Shown one piece after another: positions 1 to 7,482 of a DNA stretch of 12,343 nt. The stretch is taken from assembly GCA_023263735.1 (NCBI GenBank), contig JALQUQ010000050.1, positions 1-12,343 on the forward strand. The letters run 5' to 3'. Each line of letters starts with the position of its first letter. Position 1 is the first letter of the stretch. Both the position numbers and the translations under genes were made by a program. This stretch comes from Paracoccaceae bacterium (lineage in GTDB: Bacteria > Pseudomonadota > Alphaproteobacteria > Rhodobacterales > Rhodobacteraceae). The notes under the pieces were generated by a model that saw only the letters and a list, made by a program, of their open reading frames with translations, searched no databases and was not told the DNA's origin.

Positions 1-1
1 G

Positions 2-793
2 TTTGCCCCCGATCCGGGCGATCAGCTTTTTGCCGGCGATCAGATCTATCTGTTCGTTCATTCCGAAGATGTGAACCGCGCCTTGGAGATTTTCGGGAAG
101 TCGGTTCACAAACAGGAACGCATTGTCATCGTCGGGGGGGGCAATGTGGGCTTGGGCGTCGCGCGGGCGCTGGAGGCGCGCACGTCGCGCGTGCGGGCCA
201 AGATGATCGAAAAGAACCGGACGGTCGCCGAACGCGCGGCTGACCGGCTGGAGCGGACCATCGTTCTGCATGGCGACGGCATGGATACCGACATCCTGAC
301 CGAAGCCGCCATCGAACGCGCCGATGCCGTTCTGGCGGTGACCGATGACGACAAGACCAACCTTTTGGTCGCCGTCCGCGCCAAACAGGCGGGGTGCAAA
401 ATGTCGATCGCGCTGGTGAACGACCCGACGCTTGCGCCGCTTATGGGGCCGTTGGATATTGACGCCTATATCAACCCGCGCGCCACGACCGTGTCGTCGA
501 TCCTGCGGCACATCCGCCATGGGCGCGTGCGGCAGATCTATTCCATCGGCGACAGCGAGGCCGAGGTGATCGAGGCGCAGGTCCTGTCCACCAGCCCGAT
601 GGCGGGCCGCCTGATCAAGGAGATCGAATTCCCCGAGGGCGTGCTGGTCGGCGGCGTGATGAAGGGCGATAAGGTCCTGAAACCGACGGGCGATCTGCGT
701 CTGGAATCGGGCGATGTGATTGCCCTGTGGGCCATGACGTCGGACGTTCGTGAAGTGGAACGTCTGCTTCAGGTCTCGATCGACTTTTTCTGA
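2..793 (+). CDS. trkA: Trk system potassium uptake protein TrkA, C-terminal part (5' end outside window)
   Basis: Peripheral, nucleotide-binding regulatory subunit of the Trk K+ uptake system; it sits on the cytoplasmic face of TrkH and gates it. The reading frame is already open at base 2, so about 263 C-terminal residues are visible out of roughly 458 usual for the family. The visible order is the end of the first RCK_C domain (ending AGDQIYLFVHSEDV), a second RCK_N Rossmann fold with the GGGNVG nucleotide-binding loop at bases 134-151, the acidic GDGMDTD and AVTDDDKTN stretches, then a second RCK_C domain. The segment INPRATTVSSILRHIRHG is characteristic of TrkA. A GTG at 71 could be mistaken for a start, but it lies inside the domain and the frame continues upstream. 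The stop overlaps the trkH start by one base (TGATG), which suggests translational coupling. Confidence 0.95.
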   Translation, partial: FAPDPGDQLFAGDQIYLFVHSEDVNRALEIFGKSVHKQERIVIVGGGNVGLGVARALEARTSRVRAKMIEKNRTVAERAADRLERTIVLHGDGMDTDILTEAAIERADAVLAVTDDDKTNLLVAVRAKQAGCKMSIALVNDPTLAPLMGPLDIDAYINPRATTVSSILRHIRHGRVRQIYSIGDSEAEVIEAQVLSTSPMAGRLIKEIEFPEGVLVGGVMKGDKVLKPTGDLRLESGDVIALWAMTSDVREVERLLQVSIDFF

Positions 794-2316
794 TGCGCGA
801 CCTCCTGCTTCGCACCCCTCTTCTGGTCACGCTGTGCATGCTTGCTGGCGCAGCGATGCTGCTGCCTGCCCTGCATGCGTCGGTGTTGAACGAAGATCGG
901 GTTGCGCGGGGGTTCTTTTATTCCGGCATCATCGTGATGATCCTGAGCTTGATGGTTCAGATCTCGACGCAGAACCGCCGTCCGCGCAATGTGGCGCGCA
1001 GCTTGCTGGGCAGTCTGGTCGCCTCGTATGTGATCCTGCCACTGATCTTTGCGCTGCCCATCGTGCAGGCGGTGCCGGATACCAGCTTTGGCAATGCCTG
1101 GTTTGAAATGGTGTCCTGTTTCACCACGACGGGCGCCACGGTCTATGAAGACCCAAGCCGCCTGTCACAGGCCATTCACTTCTGGCGGGCCCTGGTGGGG
1201 TGGCTTGGCGGCATCTATATTCTGGTCACGGCCTCGGCCATCCTTGCCCCGATGAACCTTGGCGGGATCGAGGTGATGTCGGGCCGGGTGCCGGGGCGCA
1301 ACACCAGTGGCCTGTCACAGATCACGCAGGTGGCCGAACCGTCCGAACGTTTTCTGCGCTACACGGTCTTGTTGTTTCCGATCTACACCGGATTGACCAT
1401 GCTTTTGTGGCTGGCGCTGATGATCTTGGGAGAGCGCAATCTGGTCGCGCTTGTCCATGCCATGGGCACGCTGTCGACCTCGGGCATTTCGATGTCGGGC
1501 GATCTGGATGTGCTGACCTCGGGCATTCCGGGCGAGGTGATGATCTTCGTCTTTCTGCTGGTGGCCCTGTCGCGGCGGTTTCTGCCGGGGGGTGTTGCGG
1601 GGATGAGCGCGAAGCCCCTCTATCAAGACCCGGAAATCCGCTTGGCCTCGGTGGTGTTTGCCATGGTCACGCTGATCTTGTTCCTGCGCCATTGGATCGG
1701 TTCGATTTCCGTTGAAAGCGCCGAGACGCCGTCGCTGGATTGGCTTCGCGCGCTTTGGGGTGGGGCCTTTACCGCGATCAGCTTCTTGACGACCACGGGC
1801 TATGAATCTGGCGAATGGGTCGAGGCGCAATATTGGTCGGGCCTGACCAGCCCGGGGTTGATCTTGGCGGGGCTGGCGATTTTGGGTGGCGGGGTCGCGA
1901 CCACGGCCGGCGGGGTCAAGCTGTTGCGGGTCTATGCCCTGTACCGGCATGGCGAGCGGGAATTGGAGCGGTTGATCCACCCGTCTTCGGTTGGCGGGGC
2001 AGGGACCGAGGCGCGGCGAATCCGTCGTGAGGGTGCCTATAGTGCCTGGCTCTTTTTCATGCTGTTTGCGCTGTCGATTGCCGTCTGCGTTGCCCTGATC
2101 GCCCTGTTCGGGGTGGATTTTGAATCCGCGCTGGTGTTGACGCTGTCTGCCCTGACAACCACCGGCCAATTGGCCGATTTGGCCGCGTCGCAACCGGTTA
2201 CATACAGTTCGCTTTCCTTTGAGGTCAAAACCATCCTTGGCGTCACTATGGTTGTGGGGCGACTTGAAACACTTGCGATTCTGGCGGTTTTGACCCCAGC
2301 CGCCTGGCAACGCTAG
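793..2316 (+). CDS. trkH: Trk system potassium uptake protein TrkH
   Basis: Integral membrane, K+-translocating subunit of the Trk system, paired with TrkA encoded just upstream. The 507-residue protein is slightly longer than the usual ~485. It has many hydrophobic segments and the four pore-loop selectivity-filter repeats of the SKT superfamily: TTTGAT near residue 111, STSGIS near 228, TTTGYE near 333 and TTTGQL near 455. Each filter keeps its central glycine (the second sits in a weaker STSG version, as is common in the family). A positively charged loop around residues 395-417 (RHGERELERL...RRIRREG) fits a cytoplasmic connection. The start is the ATG overlapping the trkA stop. No clear intrinsic terminator follows: the short GCCG/CGGC hairpin just after the stop has no T-run. 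Read-through toward hfq therefore remains possible. Confidence 0.95.
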   Translation: MRDLLLRTPLLVTLCMLAGAAMLLPALHASVLNEDRVARGFFYSGIIVMILSLMVQISTQNRRPRNVARSLLGSLVASYVILPLIFALPIVQAVPDTSFGNAWFEMVSCFTTTGATVYEDPSRLSQAIHFWRALVGWLGGIYILVTASAILAPMNLGGIEVMSGRVPGRNTSGLSQITQVAEPSERFLRYTVLLFPIYTGLTMLLWLALMILGERNLVALVHAMGTLSTSGISMSGDLDVLTSGIPGEVMIFVFLLVALSRRFLPGGVAGMSAKPLYQDPEIRLASVVFAMVTLILFLRHWIGSISVESAETPSLDWLRALWGGAFTAISFLTTTGYESGEWVEAQYWSGLTSPGLILAGLAILGGGVATTAGGVKLLRVYALYRHGERELERLIHPSSVGGAGTEARRIRREGAYSAWLFFMLFALSIAVCVALIALFGVDFESALVLTLSALTTTGQLADLAASQPVTYSSLSFEVKTILGVTMVVGRLETLAILAVLTPAAWQR

Positions 2317-2457
2317 GCCGTTTCGGCAAAATGATATGTTAAAGGACTGATTTTGGGTCTGGAATCTCTGGCAAAGCGGTTCCATACTCCCAGTCGCGCA
2401 CCTCCGGCGATTTGACCGAGGGACGGGGTGCATCGGCGATAACAAGGCAAAAAAACG
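2317..2457 (+). promoter_or_regulatory. trkH-hfq intergenic region with weak candidate hfq promoter
   Basis: This 141-base gap separates trkH from hfq and holds no ORF I can support. A TTGACC at 2412-2417 resembles a -35 element. The nearest -10-like hexamer is GATAAC at 2438-2443, and the 20-base spacer is too long for a good sigma-70 promoter. The ribosome-binding site of hfq is only a weak AAGG at 2444-2447 followed by an A-rich run. A dedicated hfq promoter here is likely from the gap length, but its exact position is not settled. Confidence 0.35.
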
Positions 2458-2691
2458 ATGGCTGGCGATAAACAAAACTTGCAGGACGCCTTTCTGAACC
2501 ACGTTCGGAAAGCAAAAATTCCAGTGACGATCTTTTTGATTAACGGTGTTAAGCTTCAGGGTGTGATCACTTGGTTTGACAATTTCTGCGTCCTTCTGCG
2601 TCGCGACGGTCAATCGCAATTGGTCTACAAACATGCGATTTCGACGATCATGCCCGGCGCGCCAGTCAATCTGTATGAGGGCGAAGACTGA
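2458..2691 (+). CDS. hfq: RNA chaperone Hfq
   Basis: Hfq is a homohexameric Sm-like RNA chaperone that binds U-rich 3' ends of small RNAs and A-rich mRNA sites and promotes their pairing. The 77-residue protein has the N-terminal helix ([17 protein letters not shown], residues 7-22), the Sm1 motif ([23 protein letters not shown], split around residues 27-49) and the Sm2 signature [10 protein letters not shown] at residues 57-66. Proximal-face residues Q8 and Y57-K58-H59 correspond to the E. coli Q8 and Y55-K56-H57 set. The rim is basic (R17, K18, K20). The C-terminal tail is very short compared with enterobacterial Hfq, as is usual in alphaproteobacteria. The stop at 2689-2691 abuts or overlaps the presumed start of hflX, so the two genes are probably cotranscribed and coupled. 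Confidence 0.98.
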   Translation: MAGDKQNLQDAFLNHVRKAKIPVTIFLINGVKLQGVITWFDNFCVLLRRDGQSQLVYKHAISTIMPGAPVNLYEGED

Positions 2692-4028
2692 TACCCGATC
2701 TTCCCGAGGATGACGACGATCTTTGGCCCATCGAGGATGGGGCCGGGATCGACGCCTATGAAAGCGAACGCCCCGCGACGCGGGCCTTTGTCTTGCACCC
2801 TGATATCAAGTCGCAGCACTCTCGTCGTCTGCCCGAACACGGTCTTGCCGAGGCCGTGAGCCTGACCGCCGCCTTGCCAGCGATCGAGGTGGTCGGGGCC
2901 GAAGTCGTGCGCCTGCCCCGGTTGCATCCGGGTATGCTGTTCGGGTCGGGCAAGGTCGAAGAGCTGAAAGGGCGGTTCAAATCCGACCGCGTTGGCCTTG
3001 TTTTGGTCGATGGGCCGGTAAGCCCGGTGCAGCAGCGCAATCTGGAAAAGGAATGGGGCGTCAAGCTTCTGGACCGGACCGGGTTGATCCTTGAAATTTT
3101 CGCAGACCGCGCGCGCACCCGTGAGGGCGTGTTGCAGGTCGAATTGGCGGCCCTGTCCTATCAGCGCACGCGACTGGTGCGGGCCTGGACCCACCTGGAG
3201 CGTCAGCGCGGCGGGTTTGGCTTTGTGGGCGGGCCGGGGGAAACCCAGATCGAGGCGGACCGCCGGGCCATCGACGATCAGGTGGTGCGTTTGAAGCGCC
3301 AATTGGCCAAGGTGGTCAAGACGCGCGAATTGCACCGCGCCGCCCGGGCCAAGGTGCCGTTCCCGATTGTGGCGTTGGTGGGGTATACCAACGCGGGCAA
3401 ATCGTCGCTGTTCAACCGGATCACCGGCGCGGATGTTCTGGCCAAGGACATGCTGTTTGCTACGCTTGACCCCACGATGCGCGGGCTTGTGCTGCCCTCT
3501 GGGCGCAAGATCATTCTGTCCGATACGGTGGGGTTCATCTCGGACCTGCCGACGCAACTGGTCGCGGCTTTTCGGGCGACGCTGGAAGAGGTCTTGTCGG
3601 CCGATCTGATCTTGCATGTGCGCGACATCAGCCACCCCGAAACCGCCGAACAAGCGGCCGATGTGGCCGAAATCTTAGGCGAATTGGGCGTGAACAAGGC
3701 CACCCCGATGTTCGAAGTCTGGAACAAGCTGGATCTGGTCACCGGCTCGGCGCGTGAGGCCTTGTTGGTGCAGGCCGCGCAAAGGCCCGATGTCATGGCG
3801 GTTTCGGCCCTGACGGGTGAGGGGATAGACACCCTTCTTGACCGCGTTTCGGGTGCTTTCGACGAAGAAAAGACCGAGCGCGAGCTGGCCCTTTCCTTTG
3901 CCGAAGGTCGGCGGCACGCGTGGCTGCATGCCGAAGGCGTGGTGGAACAGGAAACCCAGACCGACGAAGGCTGGGTGCTTCAGGTCCGCTGGACCGCCCG
4001 TCAGGAAAAGCGCTACCGCGACTTGTAA
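2691..4028 (+). CDS. hflX: GTPase HflX (start codon uncertain)
   Basis: Ribosome-associated GTPase that splits stalled 70S ribosomes. With the upstream extension it has 445 residues: an N-terminal HflX domain (GSGKVEEL; GPGETQIE at 181-188 followed by a helical segment), then a G domain with P-loop GYTNAGKS at 231-238, G3 DTVGF at 278-282, G4 NKLD at 345-348 and a SALTG G5. The start is a problem. The first standard start in frame is TTG 2793, but that cuts into the conserved RAFVLHPDIK strand and has no Shine-Dalgarno. The frame is open back to 2679 with coding-like codons (acidic PEDDDDLWPIEDG), yet it contains no ATG, GTG or TTG. The hfq stop reads TGATA, so ATA at 2691, or CTG at 2688 with GAGG seven bases upstream, are the candidates. 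The 3' end overlaps the convergent MFS gene by 16 bases. Confidence 0.93.
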   Translation: MPDLPEDDDDLWPIEDGAGIDAYESERPATRAFVLHPDIKSQHSRRLPEHGLAEAVSLTAALPAIEVVGAEVVRLPRLHPGMLFGSGKVEELKGRFKSDRVGLVLVDGPVSPVQQRNLEKEWGVKLLDRTGLILEIFADRARTREGVLQVELAALSYQRTRLVRAWTHLERQRGGFGFVGGPGETQIEADRRAIDDQVVRLKRQLAKVVKTRELHRAARAKVPFPIVALVGYTNAGKSSLFNRITGADVLAKDMLFATLDPTMRGLVLPSGRKIILSDTVGFISDLPTQLVAAFRATLEEVLSADLILHVRDISHPETAEQAADVAEILGELGVNKATPMFEVWNKLDLVTGSAREALLVQAAQRPDVMAVSALTGEGIDTLLDRVSGAFDEEKTERELALSFAEGRRHAWLHAEGVVEQETQTDEGWVLQVRWTARQEKRYRDL

Positions 4029-5245
4029 GCGGTGCGCGCCTGAACCCGCCGCAACCGACGCAGGGTCAGATAACCGGTGGTCGCGAAAAACGCGATTCCG
4101 GCCATCATAGGGCGGGGCGAGCCGTCGAACTGTTGGGCCACCGGCACGGCCAGAACCATGGCCCCCGCCGTTCCCAACCCGCCAACCAGACTGGCCGCCA
4201 TCCCCGCGACATGGCCAACCGGTTCCAGCGCGACCGCATTCAGGTTGCCCATGATCATGCCGGTTGCGAAAAACACCGACAGCATCCACGGCAGAAACAG
4301 GAAAAACGCCAGATCGCCCTGCGGCTGTCCGATCAGAAAGATGCTCAGGATCGTCAGGCTGGAGAGACAGGAAAACAACATGCTGCGCTCGGCCAGTTTT
4401 TGCATGCCGATCCGGCGCACAAGTTGGGCGTTCAGAATGCTTGACAGGGCAAAGATCGCGGCCACCGACCCAAAGTAGAGCGCAAAAGTATCACCGCGCC
4501 CAAAGGTGCGGTCAAAGATCGGCTGGACCGACATGATGATCGACGCCACCGACCCAAAGGCCAGGATTTGCGCCAGAATGGCCAGACGCACAACGGAATG
4601 GCCCATCACCTCTTTGAAGGTGAACCACAGCTCTTTCGGGTGAAAGGACCGGCGGTTTTCATCGGCCAGCGTTTCGGGCTGGCGCAGGGCAAACCACGCC
4701 ATGATCACCGCCCCAAACAGGCAATAGGTCAAAAGAATGGCCCGCCAGCCAAACGCCGCCGCGATGGCCTGCCCCATGAGCGGCGCAATGGCGGGAATGA
4801 CGGTAAAGACCGTGGTGGCAAAGCTGACGATGCGCGCCATCTCCGGGCCTTTGTATTGGTCGCGCACGATGGCCAGTCCAACCACCCGCGGCCCCGCCGC
4901 CCCAAAGCCCTGCACCAACCGCGCCACAAGGATCAGCGCCAGACTGTCCGAGACATAGGCCACAAAGGCCGCAACGCAATACGCAATCCCCCCCGCCAAC
5001 AGCACGTTGCGACGGCCAAGCGTATCAGACAGGGGCCCGACCACAAAGGTGCCCAGTCCCAATCCGGTCATAAAGGCCGCAACAAGGAATTGTGCGTCAT
5101 TCGGATTGGTGGGGCACAATTCGGCGCAAATCGCCGGAAAGGCGGGCAAGAGCGAGTCGACCGAAAAGGCGACAAAGGAAAACAGCACCGCCGTCATGGC
5201 GATGAATTCCCCGCGGCCCATGCGGCGGGATGCCTTTTGGCCCAT
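4013..5245 (-). CDS. Bcr/CflA-like MFS drug/metabolite exporter
   Basis: Major facilitator superfamily transporter of the DHA1 Bcr/CflA type, probably a 12-helix inner-membrane proton antiporter exporting a small molecule. With this start it has 410 residues. The first helix begins near residue 15. Motif A GPLSDTLGRR lies at 70-79, the Bcr/CflA segment RLVQGFGAAGPRVVGLAIVRD falls at about 109-129, and the antiporter-type stretch around PAIAPLMGQ...GWR is near 151-168. A long cytoplasmic loop between the two halves contains LADENRRSFHP. I chose ATG 5245 because GGAGG lies eight bases upstream; a GTG at 5260 in frame would add five residues but has no good ribosome-binding site. It is last in a three-gene unit, 16 bases after the FrnE-like gene. 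The substrate is unknown; the context suggests a product or intermediate of the ligase pathway. Confidence 0.88.
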   Translation of the reverse strand: MGQKASRRMGRGEFIAMTAVLFSFVAFSVDSLLPAFPAICAELCPTNPNDAQFLVAAFMTGLGLGTFVVGPLSDTLGRRNVLLAGGIAYCVAAFVAYVSDSLALILVARLVQGFGAAGPRVVGLAIVRDQYKGPEMARIVSFATTVFTVIPAIAPLMGQAIAAAFGWRAILLTYCLFGAVIMAWFALRQPETLADENRRSFHPKELWFTFKEVMGHSVVRLAILAQILAFGSVASIIMSVQPIFDRTFGRGDTFALYFGSVAAIFALSSILNAQLVRRIGMQKLAERSMLFSCLSSLTILSIFLIGQPQGDLAFFLFLPWMLSVFFATGMIMGNLNAVALEPVGHVAGMAASLVGGLGTAGAMVLAVPVAQQFDGSPRPMMAGIAFFATTGYLTLRRLRRVQARTAYKSR

Positions 5246-5261
5246 CAAGCGCCCCTCCACC

Positions 5262-5903
5262 TTAGGAGGCCTGATCTTGCGCGGCCAGTTCCTTGATCAC
5301 CTGCGCCCAAGTTTCCGGGGGCTGTGCGCCAGAGACGACATATTGGTTGGCGATGATAAAGCAGGGAACCCCGGTCACGCCCCGTTGGCGGGCATGGCTG
5401 TCGCGGGCCAGAATATCCTGCGCATCGGCGTCACTGTTCAAAAGCCGGTCGATCATCGCCGCATCCAAGCCCTGCTCGCCCGCAATCGCGGCCAAGACCG
5501 CGACATCGCCGATGTCACGCCCTTCGGCCCAATAGGCGCGCATCAGGGCCGAAACGACAGGCGTCTGGCGGCCCTCAAGTCCGGCCCAATGGATCAGGCG
5601 GTGGGCGTTCAGCGTGTTGGGCATGCGCGTCGGCTTGTCCGGGTCAAGCGCCACACCCGCCGCCTGGGCCACATCGCGCAGACGGTCGTGCATGCGGTCG
5701 ACATTGGCCCGGCCGCCAAATTTGCTTTCCAGATAGGCGCGCTTATCAACCCCTTCGCTGGGCAGGTCGGGGTTGAGCTGAAACGGATGCCATTCGATGA
5801 CAAAGGCATGATCCGGGTTCGCCTCAAGCGCGCGGTCCAGATTGGTTTTCCCCACATAGCACCACGGGCAAACGGGGTCTGACATGATGTCGAGCTTGAT
5901 CAT
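5262..5903 (-). CDS. DsbA/FrnE-family thioredoxin-fold protein
   Basis: A 213-residue member of the DsbA-like FrnE / 2-hydroxychromene-2-carboxylate isomerase superfamily. The N-terminal strand leads into SDPVCPWCYVG with a CPWC pair at residues 12-15. This is followed by the typical helical insertion, an NTLNAHRLIHWA segment at 97-108, and the cis-proline loop GVTGVP ending at P180. There is no signal peptide, so it is probably a cytoplasmic oxidoreductase or glutathione-type transferase rather than a periplasmic disulfide oxidase. Both cysteines are present, which fits FrnE-like redox proteins better than the isomerases that have serine in this position. Its ATG overlaps the stop of the acyl-CoA synthetase gene (ATGA, 5900-5903), so it is translationally coupled. 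The MFS exporter gene follows directly. The physiological substrate cannot be told from sequence. Confidence 0.9.
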   Translation of the reverse strand: MIKLDIMSDPVCPWCYVGKTNLDRALEANPDHAFVIEWHPFQLNPDLPSEGVDKRAYLESKFGGRANVDRMHDRLRDVAQAAGVALDPDKPTRMPNTLNAHRLIHWAGLEGRQTPVVSALMRAYWAEGRDIGDVAVLAAIAGEQGLDAAMIDRLLNSDADAQDILARDSHARQRGVTGVPCFIIANQYVVSGAQPPETWAQVIKELAAQDQAS

Positions 5904-7417
5904 TTGGGTTTGAAGTCCTTGAGGAGGCGGCGATTGAGTTTGGCATTCGCGGTGCGCGGCAGCGCGTCGAGGCGATGATACACGCGGGGCTGCTTGTACC
6001 GCGCCAGATGTTGGGTGGCATGGGCGGCAAGCTGATCTTGGTCCAGATCGGTCGCTGCGGTGTAGAACAGCGCAATCACCGTCACGCCGGGCTTGACCTC
6101 GATCTCGCAGGCGGCGGCATCGGTGATCTGGGGGAATTTCTGCATCGCATTTTCGATCTCGACCGGGCTGACGCGAAAACCGCCCGCGTTGATCTGATCG
6201 TCATTGCGCCCCAGATAAACCACGGCGCCATCTTCGCCGATGGAGACCAGATCCCCCGTCAGAAACCAGTCGCCCTGAAAGCGCGCGGCCGTGGCCTCGG
6301 GCGCATCAAGGTATTCGATCATCAGGCCCGGGTCGCGGCGATCCACCGCCAATTGGCCGGGCTCGCCCCGGGGAACCGGCGTGCAATCGGGGCCAAGCGC
6401 CGCAATGCGCCGCCCCGGTTGGGCAAATCCGGCCGTGCCCACAGGGGCAGGGCGCATCCGGCTTCCCGAGATAAAGGTCGAAACCTCGGACATGCCCAAC
6501 GCCTCATAGATCGGGGTTCCGGTCGCCGCCGTCCAAGCCGCGCGAATGTCATCGCTGAGCTTTTCGCCCGCGGAAAGCCCGTGACGCAGGCGGGGCAAAG
6601 GGTTGATCCGATTGCGCAGAATCTGACGGTAAACCCCTGGTGCGGCGGCAAAAATCGTGGCGTCGAACCGGCCAAGCAGCAGGGGCAACTGATCGGGCGT
6701 GATCCCGTGGTCGGGAATAAGCGCGGTGGCCCCCACGGTCCATGGGTCCATCAGGCCGGTGCCAAGCGTGTAGGTCCAGTTAAAGGCGCCGGCATGCATC
6801 AGCCGATCGCCCGCGCCCAGATCTTCCCACCCTTGATGCATCATCTGGCGGGCCAGAATGGCGCGGTGCGCATGAACCACCGCCATCGGCGATCCCGTCG
6901 TGCCCGAGGTGAAGATGATATAGGCGGGGCGATTGGGGTCGCCCAGATGCGCCTCGGCCCGCGGTTTCATCGTCATCTTGACGAATTCGGCCAAGGGCAG
7001 CACGGGAAAGGGTTCGGTGGGCAGGGCGATGCCGTCGGCTGCGATGATCAGCTTGGGCTGGATGCGCGCAGCCATCGGAGTGATTTCGCTTTGCGTCAAC
7101 AGCGAGGAGGTGACCACAGGAACCAACCCCGCATGAATGGCCCCCAGAAAGGCCACCGGGAAATCGACCGTATTGCCCAGCCGCAAAAGCACCCGGTCGC
7201 CCGGAACAAGACCCCGCTCCAACAGCCCCGTCGCCGTGGCCGCCACCGTATCGGACAGCCGCTGATAGCTCCACCGTTCGGCCCCCGTCAGCCGCACGAT
7301 CTGCAAGGCGTTGCGATCAAGAAACCGGGCGGTGCTTTCCCCCAGCACATGCGCCGCAAGATTGAACCGATGCCCGGCGGTTGGGGGATCGAAGTGATTG
7401 ATTTCGGAAAGCTGCAT
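5900..7417 (-). CDS. AMP-dependent acyl-CoA synthetase/ligase family protein with altered P-loop
   Basis: ANL-superfamily adenylating enzyme, 505 residues, expected to activate a carboxylic acid with ATP and pass it to CoA. The core motifs appear in order: A3 loop TSGTTGSPMAV at 170-180, A5 GMSEVS at 308-313, A7 TGDL at 387-390 with D389, A8 YLGRNDDQINAGGFRVSPVEIE beginning at 401 with R404, and A10 PRTANAKLNR at 487-496, whose K493 matches the catalytic lysine. The A3 loop has Met178 where most members have Lys (PKG becomes PMA), which is unusual. The overall pattern resembles medium-chain or aromatic acyl-CoA ligases, but the acid substrate is not identifiable. It is the first gene of a - strand unit with the FrnE-like and MFS genes, and it is divergent from an XRE-cupin regulator. 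The segment before ATG 7417 has no clear Shine-Dalgarno sequence. Confidence 0.9.
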   Translation of the reverse strand: MQLSEINHFDPPTAGHRFNLAAHVLGESTARFLDRNALQIVRLTGAERWSYQRLSDTVAATATGLLERGLVPGDRVLLRLGNTVDFPVAFLGAIHAGLVPVVTSSLLTQSEITPMAARIQPKLIIAADGIALPTEPFPVLPLAEFVKMTMKPRAEAHLGDPNRPAYIIFTSGTTGSPMAVVHAHRAILARQMMHQGWEDLGAGDRLMHAGAFNWTYTLGTGLMDPWTVGATALIPDHGITPDQLPLLLGRFDATIFAAAPGVYRQILRNRINPLPRLRHGLSAGEKLSDDIRAAWTAATGTPIYEALGMSEVSTFISGSRMRPAPVGTAGFAQPGRRIAALGPDCTPVPRGEPGQLAVDRRDPGLMIEYLDAPEATAARFQGDWFLTGDLVSIGEDGAVVYLGRNDDQINAGGFRVSPVEIENAMQKFPQITDAAACEIEVKPGVTVIALFYTAATDLDQDQLAAHATQHLARYKQPRVYHRLDALPRTANAKLNRRLLKDFKPK

Positions 7418-7482
7418 GGTTCGGACTTACGCCGCGCAAGCTGACGTTGCAAGCATTGTGATTCCCCGATAATGCACAGCCT
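7418..7482. promoter_or_regulatory. Divergent promoter region between acyl-CoA ligase and XRE-cupin regulator
   Basis: This 65-base gap must serve both divergent units. On the + strand, TTGCAA at 7447-7452 and GATAAT at 7468-7473 (15-base spacer) make a plausible promoter ending only nine bases before the regulator ATG. GCAAGC occurs twice in direct orientation (7436-7441 and 7449-7454), and the span 7436-7450 is a partial inverted repeat (GCAA...TTGC). These are candidate operator elements for the adjacent regulator. I see no convincing -10/-35 pair for the ligase on the - strand. Confidence 0.45.

Noticed and set aside
71..793. GTG at 71 as the start of a 240-residue trkA
   Set aside because: The frame is open to the window edge and the residues before it fit the end of the first RCK_C domain, so the gene simply starts outside the window.
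2317..2345. Hairpin GCCGTTTCGGC after trkH as a terminator
   Set aside because: The stem is only four base pairs and is followed by A-rich rather than T-rich sequence.
1315..2634. - strand open frame (439 codons) spanning trkH, the gap and hfq
   Set aside because: It crosses two well-supported genes on the other strand and has no domain signal.
2625..3653. - strand open frame (342 codons) opposite hflX
   Set aside because: Shadow of the HflX GTPase frame; composition only.
5975..7444. Long + strand open frame (489 codons) opposite the acyl-CoA ligase gene
   Set aside because: The opposite strand carries all ANL motifs in order. This frame has low-complexity Gly/Arg/His/Gln composition and no motif.
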